Counted from the first letter of the stretch, positions 8,298-18,309 are shown. The stretch is DNA of 64,000 nt from JBQTKD01 sp963703165 (GCA_963703165.1 OY969798.1:806001-870000), one strand, 5' to 3'. A program made the numbers and translations. Notes: generated by a model from the sequence alone, not told the origin.

Positions 8298-8330
8298 GAC
8301 GCCCCGACCACGTCGGGTGGTCGGGGCGTC
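8298..8330. terminator. Terminator of the second collagen-like gene
   Basis: Perfect 12-bp arms (8298-8309 and 8319-8330) with a 9-nt loop, 57 bases downstream of the minus-strand stop at 8387. The rest of the 374-base gene-free stretch 8013-8386 shows only the promoter area of the left gene and one CCGAACGGCCGA motif at 8141. Confidence 0.75.
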
Positions 8331-8386
8331 GGTCGCAACCGCGGGGCACCGGGTGATCCAGTGCCCCGCAGGGCTTACGGAGTCGG

Positions 8387-9007
8387 TCAGACGCTGGCGC
8401 AGATCGCGTAGACGTAGACGGTCTTGCTGCTGCCGGCGGTGTTCGCGACACGCGCCTTCCAGGACTTCGCGTTGCTGGCCGGGTGGTTGGCCAGCGGGAC
8501 GATCGCGTTCGAGGACGAGTAGACGCCGCCACCGGTCACCTTGAGCGAGCCACCGCAGTTGACCTGCAGGCTCTTCACGGACTGCTTCGAGACGGTGAAC
8601 TTGGTCTTGATCATCTTGTAGCCGGAGACGCCGTCGTCGCCGGCCGGGCCACGCAGGCCGGTGGCGCCGATGGCACCCGTGGCGCCGTTGGCACCCGCGA
8701 CACCGGGGTCGCCCTTGTCGCCCTTGTCGCCCTTGGGGCCCTGCACCGCGGCAACCTCGTCGTCGCAGCCACTGCCGGCGTTGGCGACCGCGATGTCGAC
8801 GATCTGGCCGTCGAGCAGGCAGAGCTTGACCAGCTCGCCACCAGTGGTGAACGGCACGTTGTCGCCGAGGTCGGTGATGTCGAGAACGCCCAGGATGCTG
8901 TCCAGCAGACCCGCGTTGGCCGAGGAGGCCATGGGCAGGGCCACAGCGCCGAGCGCGAGCGGGGCGGCGATGACGGCGACCATCTTGCGCGAGATACGAC
9001 GAGCCAT
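8387..9007 (-). CDS. Secreted protein with short collagen-like segment
   Basis: A 206-residue exported protein paralogous to its left neighbour. The signal peptide ends near ASSANA. A region with paired cysteines precedes a short Gly-X-Y block (about residues 90-130) containing GPKGDKGDKGD and GATGAIGATG. The globular C-terminal domain again ends with the YAICASV-type cysteine motif seen in the left gene. The ATG at 9007 follows a GGGGGGA Shine-Dalgarno sequence. The collagen part is far shorter than in the neighbour, which fits repeat expansion or contraction after duplication. Confidence 0.82.
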   Translation of the reverse strand: MARRISRKMVAVIAAPLALGAVALPMASSANAGLLDSILGVLDITDLGDNVPFTTGGELVKLCLLDGQIVDIAVANAGSGCDDEVAAVQGPKGDKGDKGDPGVAGANGATGAIGATGLRGPAGDDGVSGYKMIKTKFTVSKQSVKSLQVNCGGSLKVTGGGVYSSSNAIVPLANHPASNAKSWKARVANTAGSSKTVYVYAICASV

Positions 9008-9324
9008 TGTTCTGATCCCCCTGGGAAATGAGCCGGCCGGACAAGGCCTCGTTCGGCCAGCCGGGTCGCCGACTGTGGCGACGAGATCAGAGTGAGGCCG
9101 TCCAAGGGCGTCGCGAATCATCCGAAGGGTTCGTCCGCACTCGACCGATCCGCCAGTTCCGGATCAGCCGAAAGAACGATGTAACGCCCCGGCGGGGATG
9201 AAATCTGACGCTTGGACAGATCCGTGATGTCTTTCTTGCGCCGTCGCAACGACTCTCGCTCGTCGCGCGGTATGTCCGGATCGACCGATCGGTTCCTTGA
9301 CGTCTCCATCGCTCGGCGGAGACC
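9008..9324. other. Gene-free stretch upstream of the second collagen-like gene
   Basis: This 317-base stretch presumably holds the promoter of the collagen-like gene at its left end. I see no convincing gene, RNA or strong hairpin in it. Confidence 0.4.
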
Positions 9325-9573
9325 TCAGGCGAGCGCGTTCTGCTGCTTGCGCAGCACTCGGATCAGACTGGCGGTGGACACCAGTGCCCACACTCCCTCC
9401 AGCAACAGGAAGCCCCAGTTGCTTCCCATGGCGGCCAACACCGCGAGTACGGCGGTCCCGACCGCGTTCAACAGCAGGAACGACACCGAGTCGGTGGGCA
9501 GCCCGCGCCACTGATTGGCGCAGAACGCGCCGAGAACCAGCAGGGCAGCGACGAGTTGCACGACTTGATCCAC
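9325..9573 (-). CDS. Small CBU_0592-like membrane protein
   Basis: An 82-residue protein of three hydrophobic helices (about residues 5-20, 30-48 and 52-70) ending in a short basic tail. The layout and the phrase GFLLLEGVWALVS match the CBU_0592-type small membrane protein family common in actinobacteria. The function of the family is unknown. The gene is monocistronic, divergent from the lipoprotein gene to its right. Confidence 0.7.
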   Translation of the reverse strand: MDQVVQLVAALLVLGAFCANQWRGLPTDSVSFLLLNAVGTAVLAVLAAMGSNWGFLLLEGVWALVSTASLIRVLRKQQNALA

Positions 9574-9743
9574 GGAACCAACCTAAGGTCTGTCCTACAA
9601 GGACCGGGTTCGACCCGGTCGGGATCTCCACCAATGGGGTAAGCGGTGAACCGTTCCGGCCCGGAACGCGTCGATTCAGTGGAGGCTCTCGGGGGCACCG
9701 TGCGGGGAGAAAGCCGCCGCGTGAGAGGTATCAGGGGGGACGT

Positions 9744-10751
9744 ATGAGACGGCTGGCGGGAGTGGTCGCCGCAGTCGGGGTGTCGTGGGTGCTCGCCGGA
9801 TGCGGCGGTGGTGCCGCCCCGGCGGCCTCAGACGTCCCCGCGGCCGCCCCGGCCCTGGCCCCGGCCCCGGCGCCGGCGCCGAGTGCACCCGCCGAATTCA
9901 CCGCAGTCGGACCGCTCGCCGAGCCGACCGGAGCCCCGTCCGCGCTCGCGACCTTCCCGCCCACGTCGGCACCGGCCGCGACCTCCGTCCCCGTGCCGGC
10001 CGACACCGCCGCCCCGGTACCCACAAGGTCGGCATCCGCCACGCGTGCCGCCGGCCAGGCAACGGCCACGCCTGGGCCCCTGAAGCACGCCGTCACGCCC
10101 ACCGCCCCCGAGCTGGTCACCGCCAAGCCCGGCATGCGTAACGTGCAGCCCGCGCACTGGGAACGGGCCGATGTCCTCGGGGAGCGCAAGGTCCGGGTGC
10201 TGTTCACCTCCGGGGTCGCCCCGTGCGAGGTGCTGGACTCGGTCCGGGTCGAGTACCGTCCGACCATCGTCGTCATCACCCTCTACACCGGCTCGGATCC
10301 CTCGCAGCGGGACCGGGTCTGCGCGGCGGTCGCCGAGGAGAAGGCCGTGGACGTGCGTCTGGCCAAGCCGTTGGCCGGCCGCACTCTCGTCGACGGCGCC
10401 GCCGTCGACGCCCGGGAATCGGCGCGCCTGGACGAGCCGGGGTCCGGGGGCGTCGAGGTCCGCCCCAGCCCGGGCGCGGTGGACACCCGCGCCACCGCGT
10501 GGGACCGCGCGGAGATGCGCGACTCGCGCACCGTCCGGATCCATTTCACTTCGGGCACACCGCCGTGCATGGTGCTGGACCGCGTGAAGGTCGACTACGC
10601 GAGCGACCGGGTCACCATCACCCTGATCACCGGCCGCGACAAGGCCGCCGCCGGTCAGGCCTGCACCATGTCGCTGCACCCGGCCTACGTCGACGTGGAG
10701 CTCGACGAACCACTCGCCAACCGCCGGATCGTCGACGGCGCAACGGACTGA
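9744..10751 (+). CDS. Lipoprotein with duplicated 80-residue domain
   Basis: An exported lipoprotein of 335 residues with lipobox LAGC at about residues 17-20. A low-complexity Ala/Pro/Ser/Thr linker runs to residue about 130. The rest is two copies of one domain, at about 137-215 and 250-334. Both contain W(E/D)RA, FTSG, a PC(E/M)VLD motif, a second cysteine about 35 residues later, and a closing (T/I)(L/V)VDGA. The two cysteines in each copy probably form a disulphide. ATG at 9744 has a GGGGGGA Shine-Dalgarno sequence. I do not know a named family. Confidence 0.78.
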   Translation: MRRLAGVVAAVGVSWVLAGCGGGAAPAASDVPAAAPALAPAPAPAPSAPAEFTAVGPLAEPTGAPSALATFPPTSAPAATSVPVPADTAAPVPTRSASATRAAGQATATPGPLKHAVTPTAPELVTAKPGMRNVQPAHWERADVLGERKVRVLFTSGVAPCEVLDSVRVEYRPTIVVITLYTGSDPSQRDRVCAAVAEEKAVDVRLAKPLAGRTLVDGAAVDARESARLDEPGSGGVEVRPSPGAVDTRATAWDRAEMRDSRTVRIHFTSGTPPCMVLDRVKVDYASDRVTITLITGRDKAAAGQACTMSLHPAYVDVELDEPLANRRIVDGATD

Positions 10752-10758
10752 TCCTCCG

Positions 10759-13755
10759 TCAGTCGTAGAAGACCCGCTCCACAACCGAACGGGCATGGCG
10801 GGTCAACCGCTGATAGTCCTCGACGAACGAACTGGCCGTCGCCGCCGGATAGCCCAGGCACCGGCCGATCGCCTGACGGGCCCGACCGTCCCCGGGCGGG
10901 GAGTCCGACGGACGGCCGCGCACCAGCATGATCGCGTTGCGGACCCGGGTGGCCATCCGCCAGGCCTCGGCCAGCACCGTCGCGTCCGCGTGGCCGATCA
11001 GCTTGGCCTCGTCGGCGGCGGCGAGCGCCTCCAGGGTCCGCGTCGTACGCAGCTCGGGAATCCTCGCCGCGTGCTGCAGCGCCAGGAGCTGCGCCACCCA
11101 CTCGACGTCGGACAGCCCGCCCCGGCCCAGCTTCGTGTGCAGGGTCGGGTCGGCACCGCGGGGCATCCGTTCGGTCTCCACCCGGGCCTTGATCCGCCGG
11201 ATCTCTCGAACCTGATCCTCCGTCAGACCCGCTGCCGGGTAGCGAATCGGGTCGATCAGAGCGATGAACCGCGCCCCCACGTCGGCGTCACCGGCGACGA
11301 ATTCCGCACGGAGCAACGCCTGCGCCTCCCACCCGCTGGACCACCGCGCGTAGTACTTCTCGTACGAGGCCAGCGAGCGCACCAGCGGCCCGTTGCGGCC
11401 CTCCGGGCGCAGGTCCGCGTCGACCTCCAGACCCGGTTCGGACATGGGGGCGTGCAGCAACCGCCGCAGTTCGTTGGCAATGGCGGTGGCGGCGTCGGCG
11501 GCCTGGCGTTCGTCTGCACCGGGCAGCGGGTCGTGGACGAAGATGACGTCGGCGTCGCTGGAGTAGCCCAGTTCGTGCCCGCCGAGACGACCCATGGCCA
11601 CGATGGCGAACCGGGTCGGGACCGGTTGTTTCTCCTCCACCGCACGAATCGCCGCGTCCAGGCCTCCCCGCAGGGTCGCGGCCGCGACGTTGCTGAGCGC
11701 GTCGGCGACGGTCGAGACGTCGAGGTTGCCCAGGACGTCGGCGGCACTGATGCGGAACAGTTCCCGGCGGCGCATGCCGCGCACCGCCAGCACCGCGTCC
11801 TCGGCGCTGCGGGCCCGGGCCGTGGAGGAGTGCACCTCGTTGACCAACGCGTCGACCCCGCGCGGCACGAGGTCCGCGTCGGCGGCGAGGATCGCGACGG
11901 CCTCCGGCGCCCCGGCGAGAAGCTCGGCCACGAACCGCGACCCGGACAGCACGGTGGCCATGCGTTGCGCGGCCTGCCCCTCGTCCCGCAGCAGCCGCAG
12001 GTACCAGGGGGTCGCCCCGAGCGCGTCGGAGACCTGGCGGAAGGCGAGCAGTCCCGCGTCCGGATCCGCCGCGTCGGCGAACCAGCCGAGCATCACCGGC
12101 AGCAACGTCCGCTGGATGGACGCGCGCCGGGACAGCCCGGCGGTCAGGGCCTCCAGATGACGCAGCGCCCCCTGCGGGTCGGCGTAACCGAGCGCCGAGA
12201 GCCGGGCCTGGGCGGCCTCCGCGGTCAGTCGCGTCTCCGGACCCGCCAGACGCGCGACCGCGGTGAGCAGCGGCCGGTAGAACAACTTCTCGTGCAGCCG
12301 GCGCACCTGCTGGGTGTGCCGCCGCCAGGTCTCGGTCAGCTCCTTGGCGGGGTCCGCGCGCATGCCGAGGGAGCGACCCAGGCGACGCAACTCGTCCTGC
12401 GCCTCGGGCAGGACGTGCGTGCGGCGCAGCCGGTGCATCTGGATGCGGTGCTCCAGGGTGCGCAGGAAGCGGTAGGCGTCGGCGAACTCGGTGGCGTCGT
12501 CCCGCCCGACGTAGCCGCCCCGGGCCAGTGCGGCCAACGCCTCGAGGGTGTTGCCGGTCCGCAGGGACTCGTCGGATCGACCGTGCACCAGTTCGAGCAG
12601 TTGCACCGCGAACTCGACGTCGCGCAGCCCGCCGGGACCCGAGCTTGAGTTGGCGTTCGGCCGCGACCGGCGGACAACGTCGACTCGACGCGGCGACGCA
12701 TCGCCTGCACGTCCTCGACGAAGTTGTCCCGCCCCGCGGCCTTCCACACCAGAGGGCTGATCGCGGCCATGTACTCGGCGGCCAGGTCGAGATCGCCGGC
12801 GATCGGCCGTGCCTTGAGCAGCGCCTGGAACTCCCAGGTCGCGGCCCAGCGCTCGTAGTAGGCCGCGTGCGAGGCGACGGTCCGCACCAGTGGTCCGGCC
12901 TTGCCCTCCGGACGCAGTGCGGGGTCGACCGGCCAGATCGCGCCCTCGGGGGTGGCCTCGGAGCAGACCCGCATCAGCGCCGTGGCCAACCGCGTCGCGG
13001 CCTTCAACGCAGCGGCCTCATCGCCGTCGGGCAGGGCCTCGGCGACGAAGATGACGTCGACGTCGCTGACGTAGTTGAGCTCCCGGCCGCCGCACTTGCC
13101 CATGCCGATCACAGCGATCCGGCACGGCTCTTCGTCGGGCGCCGACCCGGCGCGAGCCACCGCCAGCGCGGCGTCGAGGGTTCCGGCAGCGAGGTCGGCC
13201 AGTTCCGCCGCGACTTCCTCGAGGTTCGCGAAGCCGGTCAGGTCGCGCGCCGCCAGGGTGAGCACGCCCCGGCGGTACTGAACCCGAAGGTCGGAGAACA
13301 CCTCTGCGTCGCACGCGTCGGCCACCGGCGTCGGCGGCGTACGGGTCGGCCCCGACGGCGGTCAGCAGACCCGTGCGCAACGCCTGCGCGGAGATCGGCC
13401 CGGCCGGGTCCGGCTCGAGCAGTCGCCAGTCCTCGGGGTGACGCACCAGGTGATCGCCCAACGCGACCGACGCCCCGAGCACCGCGATCAGCCGGGACCG
13501 CAGTCCCTCGTTGAGCCGCAGCGCGGCCCGCAGGTCGGACGGATCCTCGGCGGCTGCCAGACGCGACAGCGCCGCGAGCGCCAGGTCCGGGTCCGCCGCC
13601 TCACCGAGCGCTGCGAGCAGGTCCGGGGCACTGGAGATCTCGAGTGGCGACTCCGCGATCAGCGTGGTCGCGGCCGGGACGTCCTGGAAGCCCAGCCGCG
13701 CCAACTCCGCGCCCGGGCCCGTGCTGCGTCGGGCCTGGGCGTCGGGAGGAGTCAC
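10759..13755 (-). CDS. glnE: Glutamine synthetase adenylyltransferase, frame interrupted
   Basis: GlnE adds or removes AMP on glutamine synthetase in response to nitrogen status. The N-terminal part (13755 to about 13340), the first nucleotidyltransferase core (GMGKCGGRELNYVSDVDVIF) and the second half (GMGRLGGHELGYSSDADVIF) are all recognisable. They fall in different frames. Apparent single-base insertions lie near 13331-13345, 12661-12664 and 12637; together they restore the original frame. With them removed the text reads through AERQLKLG and PGGLRDVEF as in other GlnE proteins. Three compensating insertions look more like sequence error than decay. The neighbour is glnA2. Confidence 0.85.
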
Positions 13756-13774
13756 GCCTCCAAGTTAGCCCTGA

Positions 13775-15112
13775 CTACAGGAGCGCCACGTAGCGGTCGA
13801 GCTCGAACGGGGTGACCTGGGAGCGGTACTCCTCCCACTCCCGACGCTTGTTGCGCAGGAAGAAGTCGTAGACGTGCTCGCCCAGGGTCTCCGCGACCAG
13901 CTCGCTGCGCTCCATGAGCGCGATGGCCTCGGCCAGGTTCTGCGGCAGCGGCTCGATGCCCAGCGCGCGGCGCTCGGCCTCGGTGAGCGACCAGACGTCG
14001 TCCTCGGCCTCGGCCGGCAGCTCGTAGCCCTCCTCGATGCCCTTCAGGCCGGCGGCGAGCAGCAGCGCGTAGGCGAGGTAGGGGTTGCAGGACGTGTCGA
14101 GCGAACGGATCTCGACGCGCGTGGACTGGCCCTTGCTGGGCTTGTACATCGGCACCCGCACGAGCGCGGAGCGGTTGTTGTGGCCCCAGCAGATGTAGGC
14201 CGGGGCCTCGCCGCCGCCCCAGAGGCGCTTGTAGGAGTTCACCCACTGGTTGGTGACCGCGGTGATCTCGGCGGCGTGCTTGAGCAGGCCCGCGATGAAG
14301 GAGCGGCCCACCTTGGACAGCTGGTACTCCGCGCCGGCCTCGTGGAAGGCGTTGCGATCGCCCTCGAACAGCGAGAGGTGCGTGTGCATGCCGGAACCGG
14401 GGTGCTCGGTGAACGGCTTGGGCATGAAGGAGGCGTAGACGCCCTGTTCGAGCGCGACCTCCTTCATGACCGTGCGGAAGGTCATGATGTTGTCCGCGGT
14501 GGTCAGCGCGTCGGCGTAGCGCAGGTCGATCTCCTGCTGGCCGGGGCCGCCCTCGTGGTGGCTGAACTCCACCGAGATGCCCATGTTCTCGAGCATCGTG
14601 ATGGCCTGGCGGCGGAAGTCGAAGCCGACCCGGTGGGTGGTGTGGTCGAAGTAGCCGCCGTTGTCGATCGGCACCGGCTTCTCCCCGGACCCCGGCTTCT
14701 TCTCGAGCAGGTAGAACTCGATCTCGGGGTGGGTGTAGAAGGTGAAGCCGAGCTCGGAGGCCTTGGCGAGCGTGCGCTTGAGCACGTGCCGCGGGTCGGC
14801 GTAGCTGGCCGACCCGTCGGTCATGAGGATGTCGCAGAACATGCGGGCCGTGCCGGGGGCCTCGGTGCGCCAGGGCAGCACCTGGAAGGTCGCCGGGTCG
14901 GGCTTGGCGAGCATGTCGGACTCGTGGACGCGGGCGAAGCCCTCGATCGCGGAGCCGTCGAAGCCGATGCCCTCGGCGAACGCGGCCTCCAGCTCGGCCG
15001 GCGCGATCGCGACCGACTTCAGGAACCCGAGCACGTCGGTGAACCACAGCCGCACGAAACGGATGTCGCGCTCCTCGAGGGTGCGCAGCACGAACTCGGT
15101 CTGCTTGTCCAT
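13775..15112 (-). CDS. glnA2: Glutamine synthetase GlnA2-type
   Basis: Cytosolic type I glutamine synthetase (glutamate + NH3 + ATP to glutamine), 445 residues, very similar in order and motifs to mycobacterial GlnA2. It shows FVRLWFTDVLGFLKSVAI near the N-terminus, the metal-site segment VEFSHHEGGPGQQEIDLR, and the ATP loop MPKPF followed by GSGMHTHLSLF. The usual adenylylation sequence with its tyrosine is absent near the C-terminus, as in the alpha-type enzymes, so glnE next door probably acts on another GlnA. The ATG at 15112 was chosen by family length; 15121 is possible. A GlnR box lies upstream. Confidence 0.93.
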   Translation of the reverse strand: MDKQTEFVLRTLEERDIRFVRLWFTDVLGFLKSVAIAPAELEAAFAEGIGFDGSAIEGFARVHESDMLAKPDPATFQVLPWRTEAPGTARMFCDILMTDGSASYADPRHVLKRTLAKASELGFTFYTHPEIEFYLLEKKPGSGEKPVPIDNGGYFDHTTHRVGFDFRRQAITMLENMGISVEFSHHEGGPGQQEIDLRYADALTTADNIMTFRTVMKEVALEQGVYASFMPKPFTEHPGSGMHTHLSLFEGDRNAFHEAGAEYQLSKVGRSFIAGLLKHAAEITAVTNQWVNSYKRLWGGGEAPAYICWGHNNRSALVRVPMYKPSKGQSTRVEIRSLDTSCNPYLAYALLLAAGLKGIEEGYELPAEAEDDVWSLTEAERRALGIEPLPQNLAEAIALMERSELVAETLGEHVYDFFLRNKRREWEEYRSQVTPFELDRYVALL

Positions 15113-15164
15113 GAGTCCCATCTTGGTCGATGCTCGCCGCCGGTCGGAATTCTTCCCGATCGGT

Positions 15165-15180
15165 GTTTCGCCGCGGTTAC
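15165..15180 (-). promoter_or_regulatory. GlnR box upstream of glnA2
   Basis: Read on the minus strand this is GTAAC-N6-GAAAC, an exact match to one a/b half of the actinobacterial GlnR consensus. It lies 53-68 bases before the glnA2 start and faces that gene. A second adjacent pair is not evident. Confidence 0.6.
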
Positions 15181-15357
15181 CGGTGTGAGGCTCAGGAAAC
15201 ATTCCGGCGTCACCGAGGCGGAGCTGCGAGAACAACTTCGCACGCCACCAGGAAGCAGAGGTGACGAGCGCGCCTGGCCCCGCGGTCCCCGGTCTATCAC
15301 CGCCCGTCCCTGCGGCCCGCACCTGCCCCGATCGCGCCCCGTCCTTAGGCTGCGGGC

Positions 15358-17109
15358 ATGCCGCAACTTCGCCTCGCCCTCGCGCAGTGCAACGTCACCG
15401 TGGGGGCGCTCGCCGCCAACGCGGACCTGATCCTGGACCGGACCGCCGCCGCGGCCGCGGCGGGCGCGCATCTGGTCGCGTTCCCCGAGATGGCACTGAC
15501 CGGGTATCCCGTCGAGGACCTGGCACTGCGCCAGTCCTTCCAGTCAGCCTCCCGCGCGACGTTGGACTCCTTGGCTCCCCGGCTCGTCGAGGCCGGCTTG
15601 GGCGAGATCGCCGTCGTCGTCGGGTACCTCGACGCCACCGAGCACGACCGGCCGAGGCTGGGCAAGCCCGCCGGGTCGCCGAAGAACGCGCTCGCCGTCC
15701 TGCACGGCGGGCAGGTCGTGATCCGCTCGGCCAAGCACCACCTGCCCAACTACGGGGTCTTCGACGAGTTCCGCTACTTCGTGCCCGGCAACGTCCTGCC
15801 GGTCGTGCGCCTGCACGGCGTCGACGTTGCCTTCGCGATCTGCGAGGACCTCTGGCAGGAGGGCGGTCCGGTCGCGGCCACGTCCGCGGCCGGGGCGGGG
15901 TTGCTGGTCGTGCTCAACGGCTCCCCGTACGAGGCGAACAAGGACGACGTCCGTCTGGACCTGTGCCGTCGGCGGGCCGCGCAGGCCGGGGCGACCCTGG
16001 CCTACGTCAACCTGGTCGGCGGGCAGGACGAGCTGGTGTTCGACGGCGACTCCCTGGTCGTCTCCCCCACCGGCGACGTCCTCGCCCGGGCCCCGCAGTT
16101 CGTCGAGAGCCTGCTGATCGTCGACCTCGACCTGCCCGGGCCGCGAGCGGAACGGGCCGTCGCCGCCGAGGTCGACGTGGCGATCGCGCGCGCCGAGATC
16201 TCCGCCGCGCCGCTGCCGGCCTTCGACGCGGCGCCCGCAGGTGTGGAGCCGCGGCTGTCCAACGAGGCGGAGGTCTACGGGGCACTGGTCCTGGCGCTGC
16301 GGGACTACGTCCGCAAGAACGGCTTCCGCTCGGTCGTGCTCGGCCTGTCCGGCGGCATCGACTCCGCGCTGATCGCCGCGATCGCCTGCGACGCGATCGG
16401 TGCGTCGAACGTCCACGGCGTCTCGATGCCTTCGGTGTACTCGTCCGACCACTCCCGGTCCGACGCCGACGACCTCGCGACGCGCACCGGCCTGAACTAC
16501 CGCTCCGTGCCGATCGCGCCGATGGTCGACGCCTACCTCGAGTCGTTGAAGCTGACCGGCCTGGCGGAGGAGAACCTGCAGGCCCGAGTGCGCGGCACCA
16601 CGTTGATGGGGCTGTCCAACGCCGAGGGCCACCTGGTCCTCGCCACCGGCAACAAGACCGAGCTCGCCGCCGGGTACTCCACGATCTACGGCGACGCCGT
16701 CGGCGGGTTCGCGCCACTGAAGGACGTGCTGAAGACTGTCGTGTGGCGCATCTCGGAGTGGCGCAACGCCGAGGCCGAACGCCGCGGCGAGACCCCACCC
16801 ATCCCGCCGAACTCGATCACGAAGCCACCCTCGGCGGAACTGAGGCCGGGTCAGCTCGACACCGATTCCCTGCCCGACTACGAACTCCTCGATCGTCTCC
16901 TCGACCACTACGTCGAGCAGGACTCCTCCGCCGCGGCCCTGGTCGCCGCCGGCTTCGACCCGGAGCTGGTGACCCGCATCCTGCGCCTCGTCGACCTCGC
17001 CGAGTACAAACGCCGCCAGTACCCGCCGGGCCCGAAGATCTCCCGCCGCGCCTTCGGCCGCGACCGTCGCCTCCCCATCACCAGCGCCTGGCGCGAGACA
17101 GCGCCTTGA
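15358..17109 (+). CDS. nadE: Glutamine-dependent NAD+ synthetase
   Basis: Final step of NAD biosynthesis: amidation of deamido-NAD with ammonia released from glutamine. The N-terminal nitrilase-type glutaminase domain has the catalytic glutamate in FPEMALTGYP (about residue 44), the lysine region around KHHLPNYGVFDE, and the nucleophile cysteine in AICEDLW. The C-terminal synthetase domain begins around residue 300 with the ATP loop LSGGIDSALIAAI. The length of 583 residues fits this two-domain class. It is divergent from glnA2, which may link ammonia and glutamine supply. A palindrome follows its stop directly. Confidence 0.95.
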   Translation: MPQLRLALAQCNVTVGALAANADLILDRTAAAAAAGAHLVAFPEMALTGYPVEDLALRQSFQSASRATLDSLAPRLVEAGLGEIAVVVGYLDATEHDRPRLGKPAGSPKNALAVLHGGQVVIRSAKHHLPNYGVFDEFRYFVPGNVLPVVRLHGVDVAFAICEDLWQEGGPVAATSAAGAGLLVVLNGSPYEANKDDVRLDLCRRRAAQAGATLAYVNLVGGQDELVFDGDSLVVSPTGDVLARAPQFVESLLIVDLDLPGPRAERAVAAEVDVAIARAEISAAPLPAFDAAPAGVEPRLSNEAEVYGALVLALRDYVRKNGFRSVVLGLSGGIDSALIAAIACDAIGASNVHGVSMPSVYSSDHSRSDADDLATRTGLNYRSVPIAPMVDAYLESLKLTGLAEENLQARVRGTTLMGLSNAEGHLVLATGNKTELAAGYSTIYGDAVGGFAPLKDVLKTVVWRISEWRNAEAERRGETPPIPPNSITKPPSAELRPGQLDTDSLPDYELLDRLLDHYVEQDSSAAALVAAGFDPELVTRILRLVDLAEYKRRQYPPGPKISRRAFGRDRRLPITSAWRETAP

Positions 17110-17161
17110 ACAACCATTGCGCACGACGTGCGCAATGGTCGTAAATGTGTCCGATATGCCC
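17110..17161. repeat. Left inverted repeat flanking the AbiEi/DUF559 gene
   Basis: A 52-nt segment matching 18364-18415 in reverse complement at 43 of 52 positions. It contains a perfect 27-nt palindrome (17113-17139, 13-bp arms, one-base centre) and starts immediately after the nadE stop. Confidence 0.75.
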
Positions 17162-17280
17162 TGAATCGGTGACCACGACGACTGACAGGCTCCGTCGACA
17201 TTGCGCTGATTTGCCTCATGCGTAACGAAATTCTCGATTCGGGCGCGCGGTGATCATCGTCGGATCCAAGATCTGACGCC

Positions 17281-18309
17281 ATGACACCTGAGCTTCGGGC
17301 AATCCGTGAGATCCAAAGCGGTCCGTTCACCGTGGCGCAGGCACGGGCCACAGGCATCAGCCGTGGGCAGCAGCGGCAGATGGAGAAGGAAGGCCACCTG
17401 ACTGCCCTGCGTCGGGGGGTTCTCATCGACACGAAGGATCTCCTCGCGGCCGACACCCGAGAGCTCCACCGCATCGAGACTGCCGCCGCGTTGTTGCTGC
17501 GGTTCCCGCCACCTGACCCTGAACGGGTGATGTGGCCGGGAGTGCTGCTCTCCGCCGGGCATCGCAGCGCGGCCATGCTCTGGAAGTTGCGCAGCCCGAT
17601 GCCACCCGTCAACCCTGACTCCCTCCCGGTGGACTGGCCTGCCCCGGCACCCGTGCGCCATGTCGTCGAACTCGTCAGCCCGGACCGCACTCGTCGGAAC
17701 TTCAACTGGGGCGTCCACGTCCGCCCGGCGACGCTGGAGAAAGCAGACGTGGTTGTGCTGGCCGGGCTGTTCGTCACGTCGCTCGAACGGACCGCCGTCG
17801 ATCTGGCCCGCGAGATCAAGCGCTCCGACGCATTGATCGCTGCGGACAGTGCCCTGCAACTGGGCGCCTCGCACGATCAGATGCGAGCCATCGTCGCCGC
17901 CTACCGCGGGTGGCGCGGCAGTCGCCAGGCCGAGGAGATCATTGCCTTCGCGGACGGTCGTGCCGAGTCGGGGGCCGAGTCACTGGCCCGGCTGGTCCTC
18001 GCCGACCACGGCCTGCGCAACCCGGACCTCCAGGTCGAACTCTTCGACCACCGCGGCAAGATCGCCCGGGTCGATCTCCTGTTCCGTGAGCACCGGACCG
18101 TCGTCGAGGCCGACGGCATGATCAAGTACACCGATCCCTGGATCGACCCGAAGGAGGTGCTCGTGCGCGAGAAGCTGCGCGAGGATCGCCTGCGCGACGC
18201 GGGCTGGGAGGTCGTCCGAGTGACCTGGAATCAGCTCGTGAACGAGCCCCGTGAGTTCGTGGCCCGTGTCCGCCGCGCGTTCGCGCGGGCTCGACACCAG
18301 GTCAGCTGA
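17281..18309 (+). CDS. AbiEi antitoxin-like/DUF559 (Vsr-fold) protein
   Basis: A 342-residue protein typical of actinobacteria. The N-terminal region has a winged-helix/AbiEi-like start (about residues 10-60) including HLTALRRGVLID. The middle is a family-specific region. The C-terminal 100 residues are a DUF559 domain with the Vsr-endonuclease-like core RVDLLFREHRTVVEADG, then REDRLRDAGWEVVRVTW. Members may be nucleases or regulators; activity is untested. It has no operon partner and is bracketed by inverted repeats, so it may have moved as a unit. Start ATG at 17281 lacks a strong Shine-Dalgarno sequence. Confidence 0.75.
   Translation: MTPELRAIREIQSGPFTVAQARATGISRGQQRQMEKEGHLTALRRGVLIDTKDLLAADTRELHRIETAAALLLRFPPPDPERVMWPGVLLSAGHRSAAMLWKLRSPMPPVNPDSLPVDWPAPAPVRHVVELVSPDRTRRNFNWGVHVRPATLEKADVVVLAGLFVTSLERTAVDLAREIKRSDALIAADSALQLGASHDQMRAIVAAYRGWRGSRQAEEIIAFADGRAESGAESLARLVLADHGLRNPDLQVELFDHRGKIARVDLLFREHRTVVEADGMIKYTDPWIDPKEVLVREKLREDRLRDAGWEVVRVTWNQLVNEPREFVARVRRAFARARHQVS

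Noticed and set aside
9590..9633. A tRNA-like 3' end: GGTTCGAC followed by a CCACCA-type end.
   Set aside because: The stem-loop pairs as a 7-bp stem with a 5-base loop, not as a T-arm with a 7-base loop. No matching acceptor strand, D-arm or anticodon arm is found upstream on either strand.
10795..12648. A long plus-strand open frame opposite glnE.
   Set aside because: It is the antisense of conserved GlnE sequence and has no recognisable domain.
15191..15205. A second GlnR half-site near GGAAACATTCC.
   Set aside because: The spacing to the good box does not fit the consensus and the GTNAC half is missing.
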